Below are positions 10,201-20,779 of a stretch of DNA of 64,000 nt, piece by piece. The position numbers and the translations under genes were made by a program. Position 1 is the first letter of the stretch; the number at the start of each line of letters is the position of its first letter. Origin of the DNA: Mycolicibacterium elephantis DSM 44368 (GTDB taxonomy: Bacteria; Actinomycetota; Actinomycetes; Mycobacteriales; Mycobacteriaceae). The stretch is taken from positions 31,534-95,533 of the forward strand of contig NZ_ATDN01000021.1 of the NCBI RefSeq assembly GCF_004014805.1, in the 5' to 3' direction. Under the pieces are notes generated by a model, which saw nothing but the letters and a program-made list of their open reading frames with translations, searched no databases and had not been told where the DNA came from.

Positions 10201-13104
10201 TTACTTGACAACCTCGAGCTGGTCTGTAACTGCGTCGTCTTCGTCCTTCGGCAGCAGCAACGCGCGCACCACCGGCCGAGGTCCTTCGGATCGAAGCATG
10301 AGGCTGGCCGGGCGCGGGCGCACTATTTGCGGCCACCAGAACCACCGACCGAGCAGCGCGGCGATCGACGGTGTCAAGAACGCCCGCACGACCAATGTGT
10401 CGAACATCAGGCCCAGCGCGATGGTGGTGCCGACCTGACCGATGATCCTCAAGTCGCTGACCACCATCGCGGCCATGGTGAACGCGAACACGAGCCCGGC
10501 GTTCGTCACGACTTTGCCCGTGCCGCCCATGGCACGGATGATCCCGGTGTTTATGCCGGCCGAAATCTCCTCTTTGATCCGGGATACCAGCAGCAGGTTG
10601 TAGTCGGACCCGACGCCGAGGAGGATGATCACGGCCATCGGAAGCACCATCCAATGCAAGTTGATGCCCAGAATGTACTGCCAGATCAGAACGGCCATCC
10701 CGAAGGATGCGCCCAGCGAGAGCGCGACTGTGCCGACGATGACCAGCGCGGCGATGATGCTGCGAGTGATGACGAGCATGATGATGAAAATCAGGCAGAG
10801 CGCGCTGACCGCCGCGATCCACAGATCGTATTTCGAGCCGTCGCGAAGGTCCTGGAATGTCGATGCGGCGCCGGCGATATGAATGCTGGCGCCCTGCAAC
10901 GGGGTTGTCTTCAGCGCCTCCTCGGCCGCCATTCTCATCTGATCGATGTTCGCGATGCTCTCGGGTGATCCCGGGTCTCCCTTGTGGGAGATGATGAATC
11001 GGGCCGCTCTTCCGTCCGGGGACAAGAAGGAATCCATCGCGCGGCGGAAATCGGGGTTCTGGAAAACCTCCGGAGGCAGATAGAAAGAGTCGTCGTTGTT
11101 GGCCGCGTCGAATGCCTGACCCATGGCCGTCGCGTCTTCGTTGGATTCGTTCAGCACGTCGAAAAGCCCGGACATGGTGCTGTGCATGGTCAGCAGCATG
11201 TTCCGCATGGTTTTCATGATGTCGATCATTTGCGGCAATGATTCAAGTAACTGCGGCAGCAGGGCGTCGACCTTTTCCAGATCCGCTACGAGTTCGTCCA
11301 TCTTGCCCGTGAGGATGTCGACGTTGTCGAGTGCATCGAAGACACTTCGAAGTGCCCAGCAGACTGGGATGTTGAAGCAGTGTGGCTCCCAGTAGAAGTA
11401 GTTGCGGATCGGCCTGAAGAAATCGTCGAAATTCGCGAGGTGATCTCTGAGATCGGCCACCGCTGCCGACATGTCTCTCGTGATGTTGACCGTGTCATGG
11501 GTGATGTCGGTCATCTGCCGTTGTATGTCGTACATGACTTGGGCTATGGCGATCTGCTTGTCCATCAGATCGGCCTGCGTGAGCATGTCGTCGACGCGGG
11601 CCCTCATGTGCTTCATCATTTGCACCTGGCCGGCGTTCTGCAGGCTGATGAGAAACGGAATCGACGTTCGTTCGATCGGTGTTCCTTCGGGACGGGTTAT
11701 GCCCTGCACCCGCGAGACCCCTGGAACTTGAAAAATTGCTTTGGCCAACTTGTGCAGCACAAGAAAATCGTCGGGGTTACGCATGTCGTGATCGGTTTCG
11801 ATCATCAGGATGTCGGGCATCATTCGCGCTTGAGAGAAGTGCCGATCAGCCGCGGCATACCCGAGATTGGCCGGAACGTCTTCAGGTAGGTACTGGCGGT
11901 CGTCATAGCTTGTTCGGTAACCCGGCAGTGCGATCAGACCGACCAACGTAACCGCCAACGTCGCAACGAGTATGGGGCCGGGCCAGCGGACAATCGCCGT
12001 GCCGAGCCGGCGCCATCGACGGGTGCCGATCCACCGCCGGGGGTCGAACAGCCCGACCCTGCTTCCGATGGTCAGAACCGATGGGACAAGCGTGAGCGCG
12101 ACGACGACCGCGACAACCATGCCCACCGCGCATGGCACGCCAACGGTCTGAAAGATCGACATCCGGGTAAAGCTCAGGCACAACAGTGCGCCGGCGATCG
12201 TCAAGCCGGAACCCAGGACCACGCGGGCCACGCTGCGGTAGGTGGTGTAGAAAGCCGTTTCCCTGTCTTCGCCGGCCTGACGCGCCTCTTGGTACCGGCC
12301 GAAAAAGAAGATCCCGTAGTCGGTTCCGGCCGCCATCGCGAGCGCCACCAACAAGTTGACGGAGAAGGTCGAGAGCAGAACCAAGTCGTGATGGCCGATG
12401 AAGGCAACGATTCCGCGTGCCGCGAACACTTCCACGCCGACCGTGACCAACAGCAGTATCACGGTGGCGAACGAACGGTAGACGATGAGCAGCACCACGA
12501 AGATGATCAGGGCGCCGACGAAGGTCAACTTCAGAATGGATCGTTCACCGCTGTGCGTCATATCGCCGACAAGCGCTGCCGACCCGGTGACATGGACCTC
12601 GACGCCGGCCGGCGGCGGAGTCCGGTCGACGATGTCGCGGACAGCTTCGACGGATTCCTGCGATTTGGGCGTGCCTTGATCGCCGGCCAAATTCAACTGC
12701 ACGTAAACGGCCTTGCCGTCGGGGCTTTGGGCCCCTCCCGCCGTCAGGCGATCGCCCCACAAGTCCTGGACGTGCTCGACATGCGGGTCGTTTTTCAGCG
12801 CGCGGACCAACCCGTCGTAATATGTGCGCGCCTCATCGCCGAGAGGTTGCTGACCCTCCAGCACGATCATCGCCGTGCTGTCGGAATCAGATTCTTCGAA
12901 TACCTGCCCCATCCGCGCCATCGCCTGAACCGCCGGTGCATCCCTTGGGCTCATCGGCACGGCCTGCTCGCGGCCGACCTGCTCGAGGGACGGGACTGCA
13001 AAGGTGACGAGCAGGGTCAGCGCCACCCAGGCCAGGATGATGAGCGGCGCGAACTTGCGAATCGTCCGTGCCATCAAGGGGATTCGACGGTTCTCGGGGC
13101 TCAT
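10201..13104 (-). CDS. mmpL4b: MmpL4-type RND lipid transporter (second copy)
   Basis: A 967-residue MmpL protein of the RND superfamily. TM1 is near residues 14-35 ([20 protein letters not shown]), followed by a periplasmic domain and a five-helix block containing [17 protein letters not shown] second large periplasmic domain includes the [14 protein letters not shown] segment, and the C-terminal helices contain [15 protein letters not shown]. The paired GTDYG and GSDYN motifs carry the Asp-Tyr residues of the proton relay. Strong similarity to MmpL4 of M. tuberculosis is evident throughout. It sits 33 bases downstream of the first mmpL gene. GPL loci carry exactly this mmpS4-mmpL4a-mmpL4b order, where both pumps are needed for GPL export, so the same role is inferred. 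Confidence 0.93.
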   Translation of the reverse strand: MSPENRRIPLMARTIRKFAPLIILAWVALTLLVTFAVPSLEQVGREQAVPMSPRDAPAVQAMARMGQVFEESDSDSTAMIVLEGQQPLGDEARTYYDGLVRALKNDPHVEHVQDLWGDRLTAGGAQSPDGKAVYVQLNLAGDQGTPKSQESVEAVRDIVDRTPPPAGVEVHVTGSAALVGDMTHSGERSILKLTFVGALIIFVVLLIVYRSFATVILLLVTVGVEVFAARGIVAFIGHHDLVLLSTFSVNLLVALAMAAGTDYGIFFFGRYQEARQAGEDRETAFYTTYRSVARVVLGSGLTIAGALLCLSFTRMSIFQTVGVPCAVGMVVAVVVALTLVPSVLTIGSRVGLFDPRRWIGTRRWRRLGTAIVRWPGPILVATLAVTLVGLIALPGYRTSYDDRQYLPEDVPANLGYAAADRHFSQARMMPDILMIETDHDMRNPDDFLVLHKLAKAIFQVPGVSRVQGITRPEGTPIERTSIPFLISLQNAGQVQMMKHMRARVDDMLTQADLMDKQIAIAQVMYDIQRQMTDITHDTVNITRDMSAAVADLRDHLANFDDFFRPIRNYFYWEPHCFNIPVCWALRSVFDALDNVDILTGKMDELVADLEKVDALLPQLLESLPQMIDIMKTMRNMLLTMHSTMSGLFDVLNESNEDATAMGQAFDAANNDDSFYLPPEVFQNPDFRRAMDSFLSPDGRAARFIISHKGDPGSPESIANIDQMRMAAEEALKTTPLQGASIHIAGAASTFQDLRDGSKYDLWIAAVSALCLIFIIMLVITRSIIAALVIVGTVALSLGASFGMAVLIWQYILGINLHWMVLPMAVIILLGVGSDYNLLLVSRIKEEISAGINTGIIRAMGGTGKVVTNAGLVFAFTMAAMVVSDLRIIGQVGTTIALGLMFDTLVVRAFLTPSIAALLGRWFWWPQIVRPRPASLMLRSEGPRPVVRALLLPKDEDDAVTDQLEVVK

Positions 13105-13137
13105 GGGGCCGCCAGCAGGCAGCGGCGCCCGAGGTTG

Positions 13138-16077
13138 TTACCGCCTTGTACCACGATGCGCTCCGCCGTTGCCGGCACCCGCAGTGAAGTCGACCCCTTC
13201 GGGCGGCGGGCTTTCCAACAGAGCGCGCACCAGGGGACGGGGGCCGGTGGCCCTCAGCAACGAACTCGCGGGCCGCTGCCGGACTCGCTGCGGCCACCAG
13301 AACCACCGTCCCAACAAGGCCGCGATCGACGGCGTCATGAACGCGCGCACGATCAACGTGTCGAACATCAGGCCCAGTCCGATCGTCGTGCCGATCTGCC
13401 CGATGCTGAGCAAGTCGCTGATCGCCATCGAGGCCATCGTGGCGGCGAAGACCAACCCCGCAGTGGTGACGACCTTGCCGGTGCCGCCCATCGCACGGAT
13501 GATCGCGGTGTTGATTCCGGCGCCCAGTTCGTCCTTTATCCGTGCGACAAGCAACAGGTTGTAATCGGAGCCCACTGCCAGAAGGACGATCACCGCCATC
13601 ACGAGCACTGCCCAGTGAATCTGTATGCCAAGCAGATACTGCCAAACGAAGACGGATACCCCGAAGGCCGCACCCAGGGAAACAAGAACCGTGCCCACGA
13701 TGACGAGAGCGGCCACGACGCTTCTCGTCATGATCAGCATGACGATGAAAATCAGGCAGATCGCCGACACGACCGCGATCATCAGGTCGAATTGCGACCC
13801 GACGACAATGTCTTTCGTCATGGCGGCGGTCCCGCTGAGATAGATCGGAGAGCCCTCCAGGGGCGTTCCTTTGAGTGCCTCCTCGGCGGCATTGTGGATC
13901 GCATCTACCCGCGCGATACCCTCTGGGGAAGCCGGATCGTCCTTTTGCGTGATGAACATCCGAACCGACTTTCCGTCCGGTGAGATGAAGATATCCATCA
14001 CGCGTTTGAAGTCTTCGTTCTTGAAGATGTCCGCCGGTATATAGAAGGAATCGTCGTTCTGTGCGGCATCGAACGACTTGCCCATGGCGGTCGGATCGAC
14101 GTTGGCTTCGTCCATTTGACCGAAGACGCCGGACATCGTGGCGTGCATGCTCAGCATCATCGACCGCATGCTCTCCATGATCGCGATCATCTGGGGGAAT
14201 TGGACGAGCATCTGGGGCATGAGAACGTCGATCTTGTCGAGGTTCACCACCAGCGCGTCGAGCTTTTCGGTGAGCACATCGACGCCGTCAATCGTGTCGA
14301 ATATTCCCCTGATCGACCAGCAGAGAGGAATGTTGTAGCAGTGCGGCTCCCAATACAGATAGTTGCGAATCGGCCGGATGAAGTCGTCGAAATTCGCGAT
14401 GCTGTCCCGTAGTTGTTCGGTGATTTCCTGCACTTCATGAGTGTTGGCGGTCATGTCATGCATCGTGGCGACCATCTGTTCCATCAATCCGTACATATGT
14501 CGCATGATTCCGACCGCTTGCTCGAGCATTTCAGCCTGCTCGAGGATCTGCTCCATCTGCGCTTTCTGGAAGGCCATGTACTGCTGCTGGCCCGCCTGCT
14601 GCATGCTGAGCATGTACGGGATCGTGGTGTGCGGGATCGGGGTGCCCTCGGGTCGAGTCACCGCCTGCACCTTCGAAACGCCCGGAACGGCGAGGACGGC
14701 TTTGGCGAGCTTGTTGAGGACCAAGAAATCGGTCGGATTGCGTAGATCGCGATCGGTTTCGACCATCAACATTTCCGGCGCCATCATCACCGACTCGGGA
14801 AAGTGCCGGGCTGCGGCCGCCATGCCTTGATTGGCCGGAATGTCTTTCGGTAGATACTTCTGATCGTTGTAGCTCGGTTTGAATCCGGGCAGGGCCAGCA
14901 GTCCGACCAGCGTGATCGCCATGGTGGCCGTAAGGATGGGCGCGGGCCATCGCACGATTGCCGTTCCGATCCGCCGCCACCCGTGCGCGTGGAGATTCCG
15001 CTTCGGGTCAAGCAGCCCGAACCGGCTTCCCACAGCGATGACCGCGGGGAAGAGCGTGAGAGCGACCGCGATCGCGACCAGAACGCCCACGGCGCACGGG
15101 AGCGCCAGAAGGCTGAAGAAGCGCAACCGGGTGAAGCTCAGACAGTAGAGGGCCCCGGCGATCGTCAACCCGGAGGCCAGCACAACTTTGGCGACCCCGC
15201 GGTAAGTGGTGTAGTAGGCGGTCGCTTTGTCCTGGCCGGCCTGGCGTGCTTCCTGATAGCGCCCGAAGAAGAAGATTCCGTAGTCGGTTCCGGCGGCGAT
15301 GCAGAGAGCGACCAGCAGGTTCACGCCGAAAGTCGTCAGGCCGATGACCTCGTGTAGGCCAAGCAACGCGACAATTCCACGGGCGGCCTGCAATTGGATA
15401 CCGACCACCAGCAGCAAGAGCAGAACGGTTGCGATCGAACGGTATACGAACAGCAGCATCACAAAGATGACGCCGATGCTCACCACCGTGATCAGGATGA
15501 CTGTCCTGTTACCGCTGACGCTGATATCCGCGGCGACCGCCGCAGGGCCGGTGACATACGCAGTGACGCCCGGCGGCGGTTGTGAACGGTCGACGATGTC
15601 TCGAACGGCGGCAACCGATTCAAGGATCGTGGCCTGGTTCTGGGTGCCGACGAGGCTTATCTGGACATAGGCAGCCTTGCCATCACTGCTTTGCGCAGCC
15701 CCCCTGGTGAGTTCGTCACCCCAGAAGTCCTGAACGCTCTGCACATGTTTCTGATCGCCTCGAAGCTCACCGACCAATTGGTCGTAGTAGTCGTGAGCGT
15801 CCTGGCCTAGCGGTTTATCGCCTTCCAGAACAATGATTACGGCGCCACCGGAGTCGGGTGAGTTGAAAGCCTCGCTCATCCGTTCCGCGGCTTGAAACGA
15901 CGGCGCCTCTGTTGGGTTGAGTGAAAGTGCTTGTCGCTGTTCGACTTCCTCGAGAGTCGGCACGGCGACGGTCAAGACACCAATGACCACCAACCACGCC
16001 AAGATGATCGGCAGCGAGAACCGGCGAATGGCTCGCGCCGCCAAAGGCTGAGTGTCGTACAGCTGGTGGTTGCTCAT
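13138..16077 (-). CDS. mmpL4a: MmpL4-type RND lipid transporter (first copy)
   Basis: A 979-residue RND transporter, paralogous to the next gene. The start is the ATG that overlaps the mmpS4 stop by four bases (ATGA), giving [17 protein letters not shown] and then TM1. The open frame continues upstream to 16821, but that extension is out of frame with mmpS4 and reads as non-protein-like Arg-rich sequence. Key motifs are [19 protein letters not shown] in the first helix block, [22 protein letters not shown] in the second periplasmic loop, and [17 protein letters not shown] in the last block. It probably moves the lipopeptide or glycolipid across the inner membrane with MmpS4. Confidence 0.94.
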   Translation of the reverse strand: MSNHQLYDTQPLAARAIRRFSLPIILAWLVVIGVLTVAVPTLEEVEQRQALSLNPTEAPSFQAAERMSEAFNSPDSGGAVIIVLEGDKPLGQDAHDYYDQLVGELRGDQKHVQSVQDFWGDELTRGAAQSSDGKAAYVQISLVGTQNQATILESVAAVRDIVDRSQPPPGVTAYVTGPAAVAADISVSGNRTVILITVVSIGVIFVMLLFVYRSIATVLLLLLVVGIQLQAARGIVALLGLHEVIGLTTFGVNLLVALCIAAGTDYGIFFFGRYQEARQAGQDKATAYYTTYRGVAKVVLASGLTIAGALYCLSFTRLRFFSLLALPCAVGVLVAIAVALTLFPAVIAVGSRFGLLDPKRNLHAHGWRRIGTAIVRWPAPILTATMAITLVGLLALPGFKPSYNDQKYLPKDIPANQGMAAAARHFPESVMMAPEMLMVETDRDLRNPTDFLVLNKLAKAVLAVPGVSKVQAVTRPEGTPIPHTTIPYMLSMQQAGQQQYMAFQKAQMEQILEQAEMLEQAVGIMRHMYGLMEQMVATMHDMTANTHEVQEITEQLRDSIANFDDFIRPIRNYLYWEPHCYNIPLCWSIRGIFDTIDGVDVLTEKLDALVVNLDKIDVLMPQMLVQFPQMIAIMESMRSMMLSMHATMSGVFGQMDEANVDPTAMGKSFDAAQNDDSFYIPADIFKNEDFKRVMDIFISPDGKSVRMFITQKDDPASPEGIARVDAIHNAAEEALKGTPLEGSPIYLSGTAAMTKDIVVGSQFDLMIAVVSAICLIFIVMLIMTRSVVAALVIVGTVLVSLGAAFGVSVFVWQYLLGIQIHWAVLVMAVIVLLAVGSDYNLLLVARIKDELGAGINTAIIRAMGGTGKVVTTAGLVFAATMASMAISDLLSIGQIGTTIGLGLMFDTLIVRAFMTPSIAALLGRWFWWPQRVRQRPASSLLRATGPRPLVRALLESPPPEGVDFTAGAGNGGAHRGTRR

Positions 16078-16697
16078 GCGGCCTTCAACATGCAGCTGGT
16101 GAAGGTACTGACCGCGTGGTGTTTGATGTTCTCTGATTTCACGACGTTGTCGACCAAGATGCGGCAGCCGAGCCTTTCGCTGTCCCCGTTCGCAGCGATG
16201 CTGCCGACACCCGCGGCGGTGGTGATGGGGAACTCGAGCGACCACGGCAGGGGTACATCGGTGAGGAACTTGGGGTTGCCGTTCTCGTCGAAATAGCTGA
16301 TTTGAGCCACCGTTCCCGGCGGCCCGAATATCTCGTACCGCAAGTACTTGGGATTGATGGGAGTCTCGTCCGCCTTGGTGTCGCCGTAGGACAAAGAGTT
16401 CACCGTGCCGAAGATGTTGTGCAGGCGCGAAACCGTGAACCCGCCGGCGACGACGACCGCCACGATGACGAGCGGCAGCCACACGCGCCTGAGGAGCCGG
16501 AACATCGCCGATGCCGGGGTTCGGCGACGTCTCCGAACCCCACCGTTGACGCGGGGATCCGGCGAAGGTCGACGTTCTCGTCGGTGATAGAAACGCCGGC
16601 GCGCGGGGCGCTGGGGGGTTTCGGGGGCGTCTTCGACGGCGACGTCGGATCGGGCCGGCCCAACGTCGTGCGTGCTGCCGTCGACCACCGCACCCAT
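16074..16697 (-). CDS. mmpS4: MmpS4-type membrane accessory protein with Arg-rich N-terminal extension
   Basis: A 207-residue protein. Residues 65-207 match MmpS4 in length and layout: one membrane segment ([17 protein letters not shown]), then a periplasmic beta domain with [22 protein letters not shown] and a C-terminal pair of Cys (LGCRI, FTSCML). MmpS proteins partner MmpL pumps. The first 64 residues are an additional cytosolic extension rich in Arg ([18 protein letters not shown]). The long start at 16697 is preferred because a strong ribosome site (GGGGAAAGGA) directly precedes it. The internal ATG at 16505 would give the usual 143 residues but has no clear site. The stop overlaps the first mmpL start. 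Confidence 0.88.
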   Translation of the reverse strand: MGAVVDGSTHDVGPARSDVAVEDAPETPQRPARRRFYHRRERRPSPDPRVNGGVRRRRRTPASAMFRLLRRVWLPLVIVAVVVAGGFTVSRLHNIFGTVNSLSYGDTKADETPINPKYLRYEIFGPPGTVAQISYFDENGNPKFLTDVPLPWSLEFPITTAAGVGSIAANGDSERLGCRILVDNVVKSENIKHHAVSTFTSCMLKAA

Positions 16698-16814
16698 TCC
16701 TTTCCCCTTCCGACGGTTTTACCAACGGGCCATGCCAGCCGAACAGCGGCTTTTCGTCACGCCCACCGTCTTGAAGACCGCGACCGATCTTGAGGACACC
16801 CAACCATGCAGGTG

Positions 16815-16840
16815 ACCACATATTGACGTTTCCGTAACGG
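16815..16840 (-). promoter_or_regulatory. CGTCAAT-type motif upstream of mmpS4
   Basis: Read on the minus strand this AT-richer stretch is CCGTTACGGAAACGTCAATATG, about 120 bases before the mmpS4 start. CGTTACGG is close to an inverted repeat, and the ACGTCAAT core matches that in front of the PKS and mbtH. A promoter or activator site for the mmpS4-mmpL4 operon is inferred. Confidence 0.35.
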
Positions 16841-16963
16841 ATCGTAAAGCATCAGCCTGTGACGTATCGGGGGATCTGGCACCGCCCTGGGATCCGTTCT
16901 CGACTTGCGTCGTCGCAACCAGCAAATCCGCTGATCTGTAGACGTCGTTGCGTTTCGTCGGTG

Positions 16964-18343
16964 TCAGTCGATCTGGGCTGACAGCTCGAATTCGGCCAGC
17001 GTGTCCGCGACCAGCTCCCGCAAAGCCGACTTCGTGGTGACCACCCCGGGCTGGTAGCCCTGGATGCTCATCGAGATCTGGCCCACCGAGGGCAGCCGGC
17101 CGAACAGCACCTGCAATAGTCCACCGGTTCGCTCGAGCCGCTCTTCGCTGATGTGCTGATTCGTTCCTCGTGCCCACGCGCTCTGGCATTGGGTGCCGTC
17201 CGGGCAGGTCACCGCTGAGCCGACGTCACCGAAATTCGAAATGACCGTCGGTTGATCAGGGTCGTCCATCGCCCAGTCCATCAGCTGTTTCCACGTCCGC
17301 CTCGGGGTGAACGGCGTCAGTGGAAGTAGCGGTGAAGCTTCGTCTGGCGTATCGCGCAGCGTCTTCAGCGCCTCTTTGATCGCTCCGCGGGCAGCGCTCA
17401 GGTCCTTCCTCACCTGTGTCGGGTCGATGCTCACCCGGGCAAACGACACCGCGACCGCGCGCGTGTCGTCCTCGGTGCGGTCGCTGACAATGACCTGCAT
17501 CTTGACGGTGCCATCGCGATGTCGGCGCCCCAACCGTTCCCCGAGCCTGGCGGCCAGCCCGGTGGCCAGTGTGTTGCTCGCACCGCCAAGAGCTTTCGCG
17601 CGGGCATCCCACTCCTCTGCGTCGATCAGGATCCAGACCCCGGGGACGACGACGTGGCGATCTCCGCCTTCTCGGACGGCCGTTGTCCTCGGTGTGCGTC
17701 GGGCGTCGTCGTTCTGGCGCCGACGCGCTTCCTTGGCGGCGGCGACCAGCGCCCGGGCGACCTCAGGCAAGTCGCGCGCCGTTTGACCGGCATCCTCGAC
17801 CAACGCACGCAGGCGGCCGCGCGAGCGGGGCGGCGGATAGTCGTAATCCCGGGACAAGCCCATCACCGCCTTGGCCACTTCGACGACGCTGCCGAGGCCA
17901 TCGAGCACATAGTGCGAGATCACCATGGTGATCGCGGTCGAACCGTCCGTCAGTGGAAGGACGCCGATGTGCCAGGCCGGCCCCTGCTCCGGATCGACCG
18001 GAACCTGCGCGCGCTCGTCCAACCAGTCGCCGAGTTCCGCCCGCGGGCGGGTGGCGTCGGCGATATCGACGGGTGCGGGCCGCTGGTCCGCCACCCATCG
18101 GTACCGAGCGAACGGCAGCGGGGAACGCTCGATCAGCCGGCCCCACAGGGAGCGGCTCATGCTCTGGTGAAACCGGCCCAACCCATCCAGATCGATGGCG
18201 CGGTCGTAGAGCCACACCACCTGCATGACTTCTTTCTGACCGGTCGCGCGATGTCCTGCATAGAACGCTTGGTCCATCAACGCGAGCCGATTGTCCCGCT
18301 TCGTATCACGGCCGGATACGCGTACAGGGTCCTGAGTGGTCAC
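16964..18343 (-). CDS. Condensation-fold (PapA/WS-DGAT-like) acyltransferase
   Basis: A 459-residue soluble protein of the chloramphenicol-acetyltransferase/condensation superfamily. The active-site region reads ISHYVLDGLG at 142-151: the second His of the HHxxxDG motif (His144) and Asp148 are present, while the first His is Ser. A DFGWG-type region is replaced by PTVISNFGDVGSAV near 365-378. Family members transfer acyl groups from CoA or ACP to hydroxyls; PapA-type enzymes acylate mycobacterial glycolipids. Here it could acetylate or acylate the glycan or the fatty acid hydroxyl. It lies 266 bases upstream of mmpS4 on the same strand and is divergent from the first GT1 gene, sharing a 228-base intergenic region. 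Confidence 0.7.
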   Translation of the reverse strand: MTTQDPVRVSGRDTKRDNRLALMDQAFYAGHRATGQKEVMQVVWLYDRAIDLDGLGRFHQSMSRSLWGRLIERSPLPFARYRWVADQRPAPVDIADATRPRAELGDWLDERAQVPVDPEQGPAWHIGVLPLTDGSTAITMVISHYVLDGLGSVVEVAKAVMGLSRDYDYPPPRSRGRLRALVEDAGQTARDLPEVARALVAAAKEARRRQNDDARRTPRTTAVREGGDRHVVVPGVWILIDAEEWDARAKALGGASNTLATGLAARLGERLGRRHRDGTVKMQVIVSDRTEDDTRAVAVSFARVSIDPTQVRKDLSAARGAIKEALKTLRDTPDEASPLLPLTPFTPRRTWKQLMDWAMDDPDQPTVISNFGDVGSAVTCPDGTQCQSAWARGTNQHISEERLERTGGLLQVLFGRLPSVGQISMSIQGYQPGVVTTKSALRELVADTLAEFELSAQID

Positions 18344-18571
18344 GGATGGCCTCCGATGGTCGCGCGTGCTTCCGCTACGTCGTCGGCGTCGACGAGTCGA
18401 ACATATTTGACACGAGCGTCAGAATATCCGGGGTGCTTTCGCGATCTATTGGGTCTCGGTCGGGGTAGTTCGCCGGGGTGGACAACGCTGCCCGGCGACT
18501 GAGCCTGGGCCTTGAGCCCGGCGCTTTGACGTGCATAGCGCCAGCACGCGGAGGAGGGTGGAAAGCGACCG

Positions 18572-19840
18572 ATGAAGTTCGTGCTGGCCTTCTACGGAAC
18601 CCGTGGGGATGTCGAGCCCGGCATCGCGCTCGGCCGCGAGTTGACGCGCCGCGGTCACGAGGTGTGCATGGCCGTTCCGCCTGACCTGTTGGACTCGGCG
18701 GAGTCGGTCGGCCTCACGGCGACTCCTTACGGACCTGAGACAAAGGCATGGCTGGAGGACACGCGTGACTTCTGGGGCTACCTGTTCCGCAACTTCTGGA
18801 AGGTCCGCGATGTGCAGAGGTACCTGCGGGAATCGCGGGAGCCGGGCATTCGCGCCTGGAAGGAGATGACCGAGACCCTGGTTTCGCTCGCGAATGGGGC
18901 CGATCTGCTGGTTACCGGGATCAGCTATGAAGAACTCGCCTTCGATGTCGCGGAATCTCGCGATATCGCGCTGGCCACGGTGTTGTGGTTTCCGATGCGG
19001 GTCAATGGCCGGTTGGTGCCGAATCTGCCTGCGCCGGTGATCCGCGCCGCGATGCGGGTGTACGAGTGGTTGATCTGGCGTGGGGTGCGAAAGGTCGTTG
19101 CTGCGCAGCGGCGTGAACTGGGCTTGGTCCGCGCGACGGGTCCTGTGCCGGCTCGGATCGCAGAACGTGGGCTGCTGGAGATCCAGGCCTATGACGAGGT
19201 GCTCTTTCCGGGGCTGGCGACCGAATGGGCGAAATGGGATGGTCAACGACCCTTCGTCGGCACCTTGACGCTGGAGTTGCCGACGGACGAGGACGAGGAC
19301 GTCATGTCCTGGATTCATGCGGGGACGCCACCGATCTGCTTCGGGTTCGGCAGCATTCCGGTGGAGTCGCCTGCCGAGATGGTCGCCATGATTGCGGGTG
19401 CCTGCGCGCAGGTCGGCGAGCGGGCGCTGGTGTGTGCCGGTTGGACCGACTTGAGCAACGTTCCGCAGTTCGACCACGTCAAGGTGGCGGGGGCGGTCAA
19501 TTACGCGACGGTCTTTCCGTCCTGCCGTGCGGTCGTCCATCACGGCGGCGCCGGTACCACAGCGGCGGGTCTGCGGGCTGGAGTTCCCACGCTGGTGCTT
19601 TGGATGGCCGATGTTCAGCTGATCTGGGGGGCCGCGGTCAAGGGCTTGAAGGTGGGCACATCGCGGCGGTTCTCTGCGGCTTCCGAGAAGACGCTGGTTG
19701 CCGACCTGCGGACCATCCTCGCCCCAGACTACGTCGACCGCGCCCGCCGGGTCGCGACCCGGATGACCAAGCCCGCTGACAGCGTCGCCGCCGCTGCCGA
19801 CCTCATGGAGAGTTACGCGCGCCGCAAGCGTGTCGGCTGA
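18572..19840 (+). CDS. GT1-family (UGT-type) glycosyltransferase, copy A
   Basis: A 422-residue GT-B enzyme of the Gtf/Rv1524-Rv1526c group that adds deoxysugars to mycobacterial GPLs. The N-terminal acceptor domain begins MKFVLAFYGTRGDVEPGIAL. The linker region has LEIQAYDEVLFPGLATEW and FGFGSIPVESPAEMV. The donor-binding signature is HHGGAGTTAAGLRAGVP near residues 322-338, followed by the C-terminal helices. A strong ribosome site (GGAGGAGGG) precedes the ATG. It is the first of five paralogs in the window; the N-terminal halves differ most, as expected for different acceptors. The sugar and linkage cannot be read from the sequence; rhamnose, 6-deoxytalose or a pentose are candidates given the neighbours. 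Confidence 0.9.
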   Translation: MKFVLAFYGTRGDVEPGIALGRELTRRGHEVCMAVPPDLLDSAESVGLTATPYGPETKAWLEDTRDFWGYLFRNFWKVRDVQRYLRESREPGIRAWKEMTETLVSLANGADLLVTGISYEELAFDVAESRDIALATVLWFPMRVNGRLVPNLPAPVIRAAMRVYEWLIWRGVRKVVAAQRRELGLVRATGPVPARIAERGLLEIQAYDEVLFPGLATEWAKWDGQRPFVGTLTLELPTDEDEDVMSWIHAGTPPICFGFGSIPVESPAEMVAMIAGACAQVGERALVCAGWTDLSNVPQFDHVKVAGAVNYATVFPSCRAVVHHGGAGTTAAGLRAGVPTLVLWMADVQLIWGAAVKGLKVGTSRRFSAASEKTLVADLRTILAPDYVDRARRVATRMTKPADSVAAAADLMESYARRKRVG

Positions 19841-19930
19841 GTAGCGCCGGATCCCGAAATTTACAAATATTGACGACAGTGTAAGTCTAGACTCAGCGCC
19901 GATATTGCCGCTGTGCGAGAGTGGGCCATC

Positions 19931-20743
19931 TTGACCGTTACCGACTACGACGTGCGCTATTTGTACCTTGATCTGCTTCGGCGCAACCTGACCCGGTTCG
20001 GGATGCACGAGCGGATGCCGTCGGATTGGCCGTTGCGGCGCCGACTGCTTCTCAAAGCGGTCAATACGGTCGCCCCCAAGCTCAGAGGCGCCGGCGTGCG
20101 GGGCCAACACGTGCGCGATGCAGGGCTGGACTGGCCGCCCGAGGCCGAGACGATGATCGGCATGAAGAGGCTCACCAGCTTGCAAGAATGTGTGGAGACC
20201 GTACTCGCCGATGACGTGCCCGGCGATCTCGTCGAAACCGGAGTGTGGCGGGGCGGTGCGTGCATTCTGATGCGGGCGGTCTTGGCGGCATATGGGGACA
20301 CGACCCGCAACGTGTGGTTGTGCGATTCCTTTCAGGGTGTCCCGCGCTCCGACACCCAGAACTACAAGGCGGACAAGGGGATCAGGGCAGAGTTCGCGGC
20401 CGGCATCTTGGGTGTGTCAGAAGCAGACGTCCGAGCCAACTTCGAACGTTACGGGTTGTTGGACGACCAAGTTCGGTTCCTCCCAGGGTGGTTCAGAGAC
20501 ACCTTGCACGACGCCCCGATCGAACGTATCGCGGTGTTGCGACTCGATGGCGATCTCTATGAATCCACGATCCAGGCCCTGGATGCGCTGTACCCGCGGC
20601 TGTCGCCCGGGGGGTTCTGCATCGTCGATGACTATCTGGCGGTGAAGGCTTGCGAAAAAGCCGTTACCGACTACCGCGAGAAGCACGGAATATCCGCGGA
20701 GATCATCGACATCGACGGAACGGGCGTGTTTTGGCGAAAATAG
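19931..20743 (+). CDS. TylF/MycF-family sugar O-methyltransferase
   Basis: About 270 residues, matching the macrocin O-methyltransferase family. Typical segments are LTSLQECVETVLADDVPGDLVETGVWRGG (SAM-binding region), DSFQGVP, and LDGDLYESTIQALDALYPRLSPGG with the acidic residues that bind a divalent metal. Members methylate sugar hydroxyls; TylF-type rhamnose methyltransferases occur in known GPL loci. The start is uncertain. A GTG at 19913 lacks a ribosome site, whereas the TTG at 19931 (giving LTVTDYDVRYLY) follows GAGAGTGGG. It lies between a GT1 and a Gfo/Idh gene on the same strand and may be co-transcribed with them. Confidence 0.87.
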   Translation: MTVTDYDVRYLYLDLLRRNLTRFGMHERMPSDWPLRRRLLLKAVNTVAPKLRGAGVRGQHVRDAGLDWPPEAETMIGMKRLTSLQECVETVLADDVPGDLVETGVWRGGACILMRAVLAAYGDTTRNVWLCDSFQGVPRSDTQNYKADKGIRAEFAAGILGVSEADVRANFERYGLLDDQVRFLPGWFRDTLHDAPIERIAVLRLDGDLYESTIQALDALYPRLSPGGFCIVDDYLAVKACEKAVTDYREKHGISAEIIDIDGTGVFWRK

Positions 20744-20779
20744 TTGCAGTTCGGCGGATGTCGCCATCGCATCGAGTGT

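Noticed and set aside
12289..13983. 564-codon plus-strand open frame across both mmpL genes
   Set aside because: Antisense to both transporters, spanning their junction; rich in Asp/Arg/His and without family resemblance.
16078..16821. In-frame upstream extension of the first mmpL gene (total 1,227 codons)
   Set aside because: It overlaps mmpS4 in another frame and reads as Arg/His-rich non-family sequence; the ATG overlapping the mmpS4 stop gives a normal MmpL N-terminus.
18446..20185. 579-codon minus-strand open frame across GT1 copy A
   Set aside because: Shadow of a GT1 gene with clear motifs on the plus strand.
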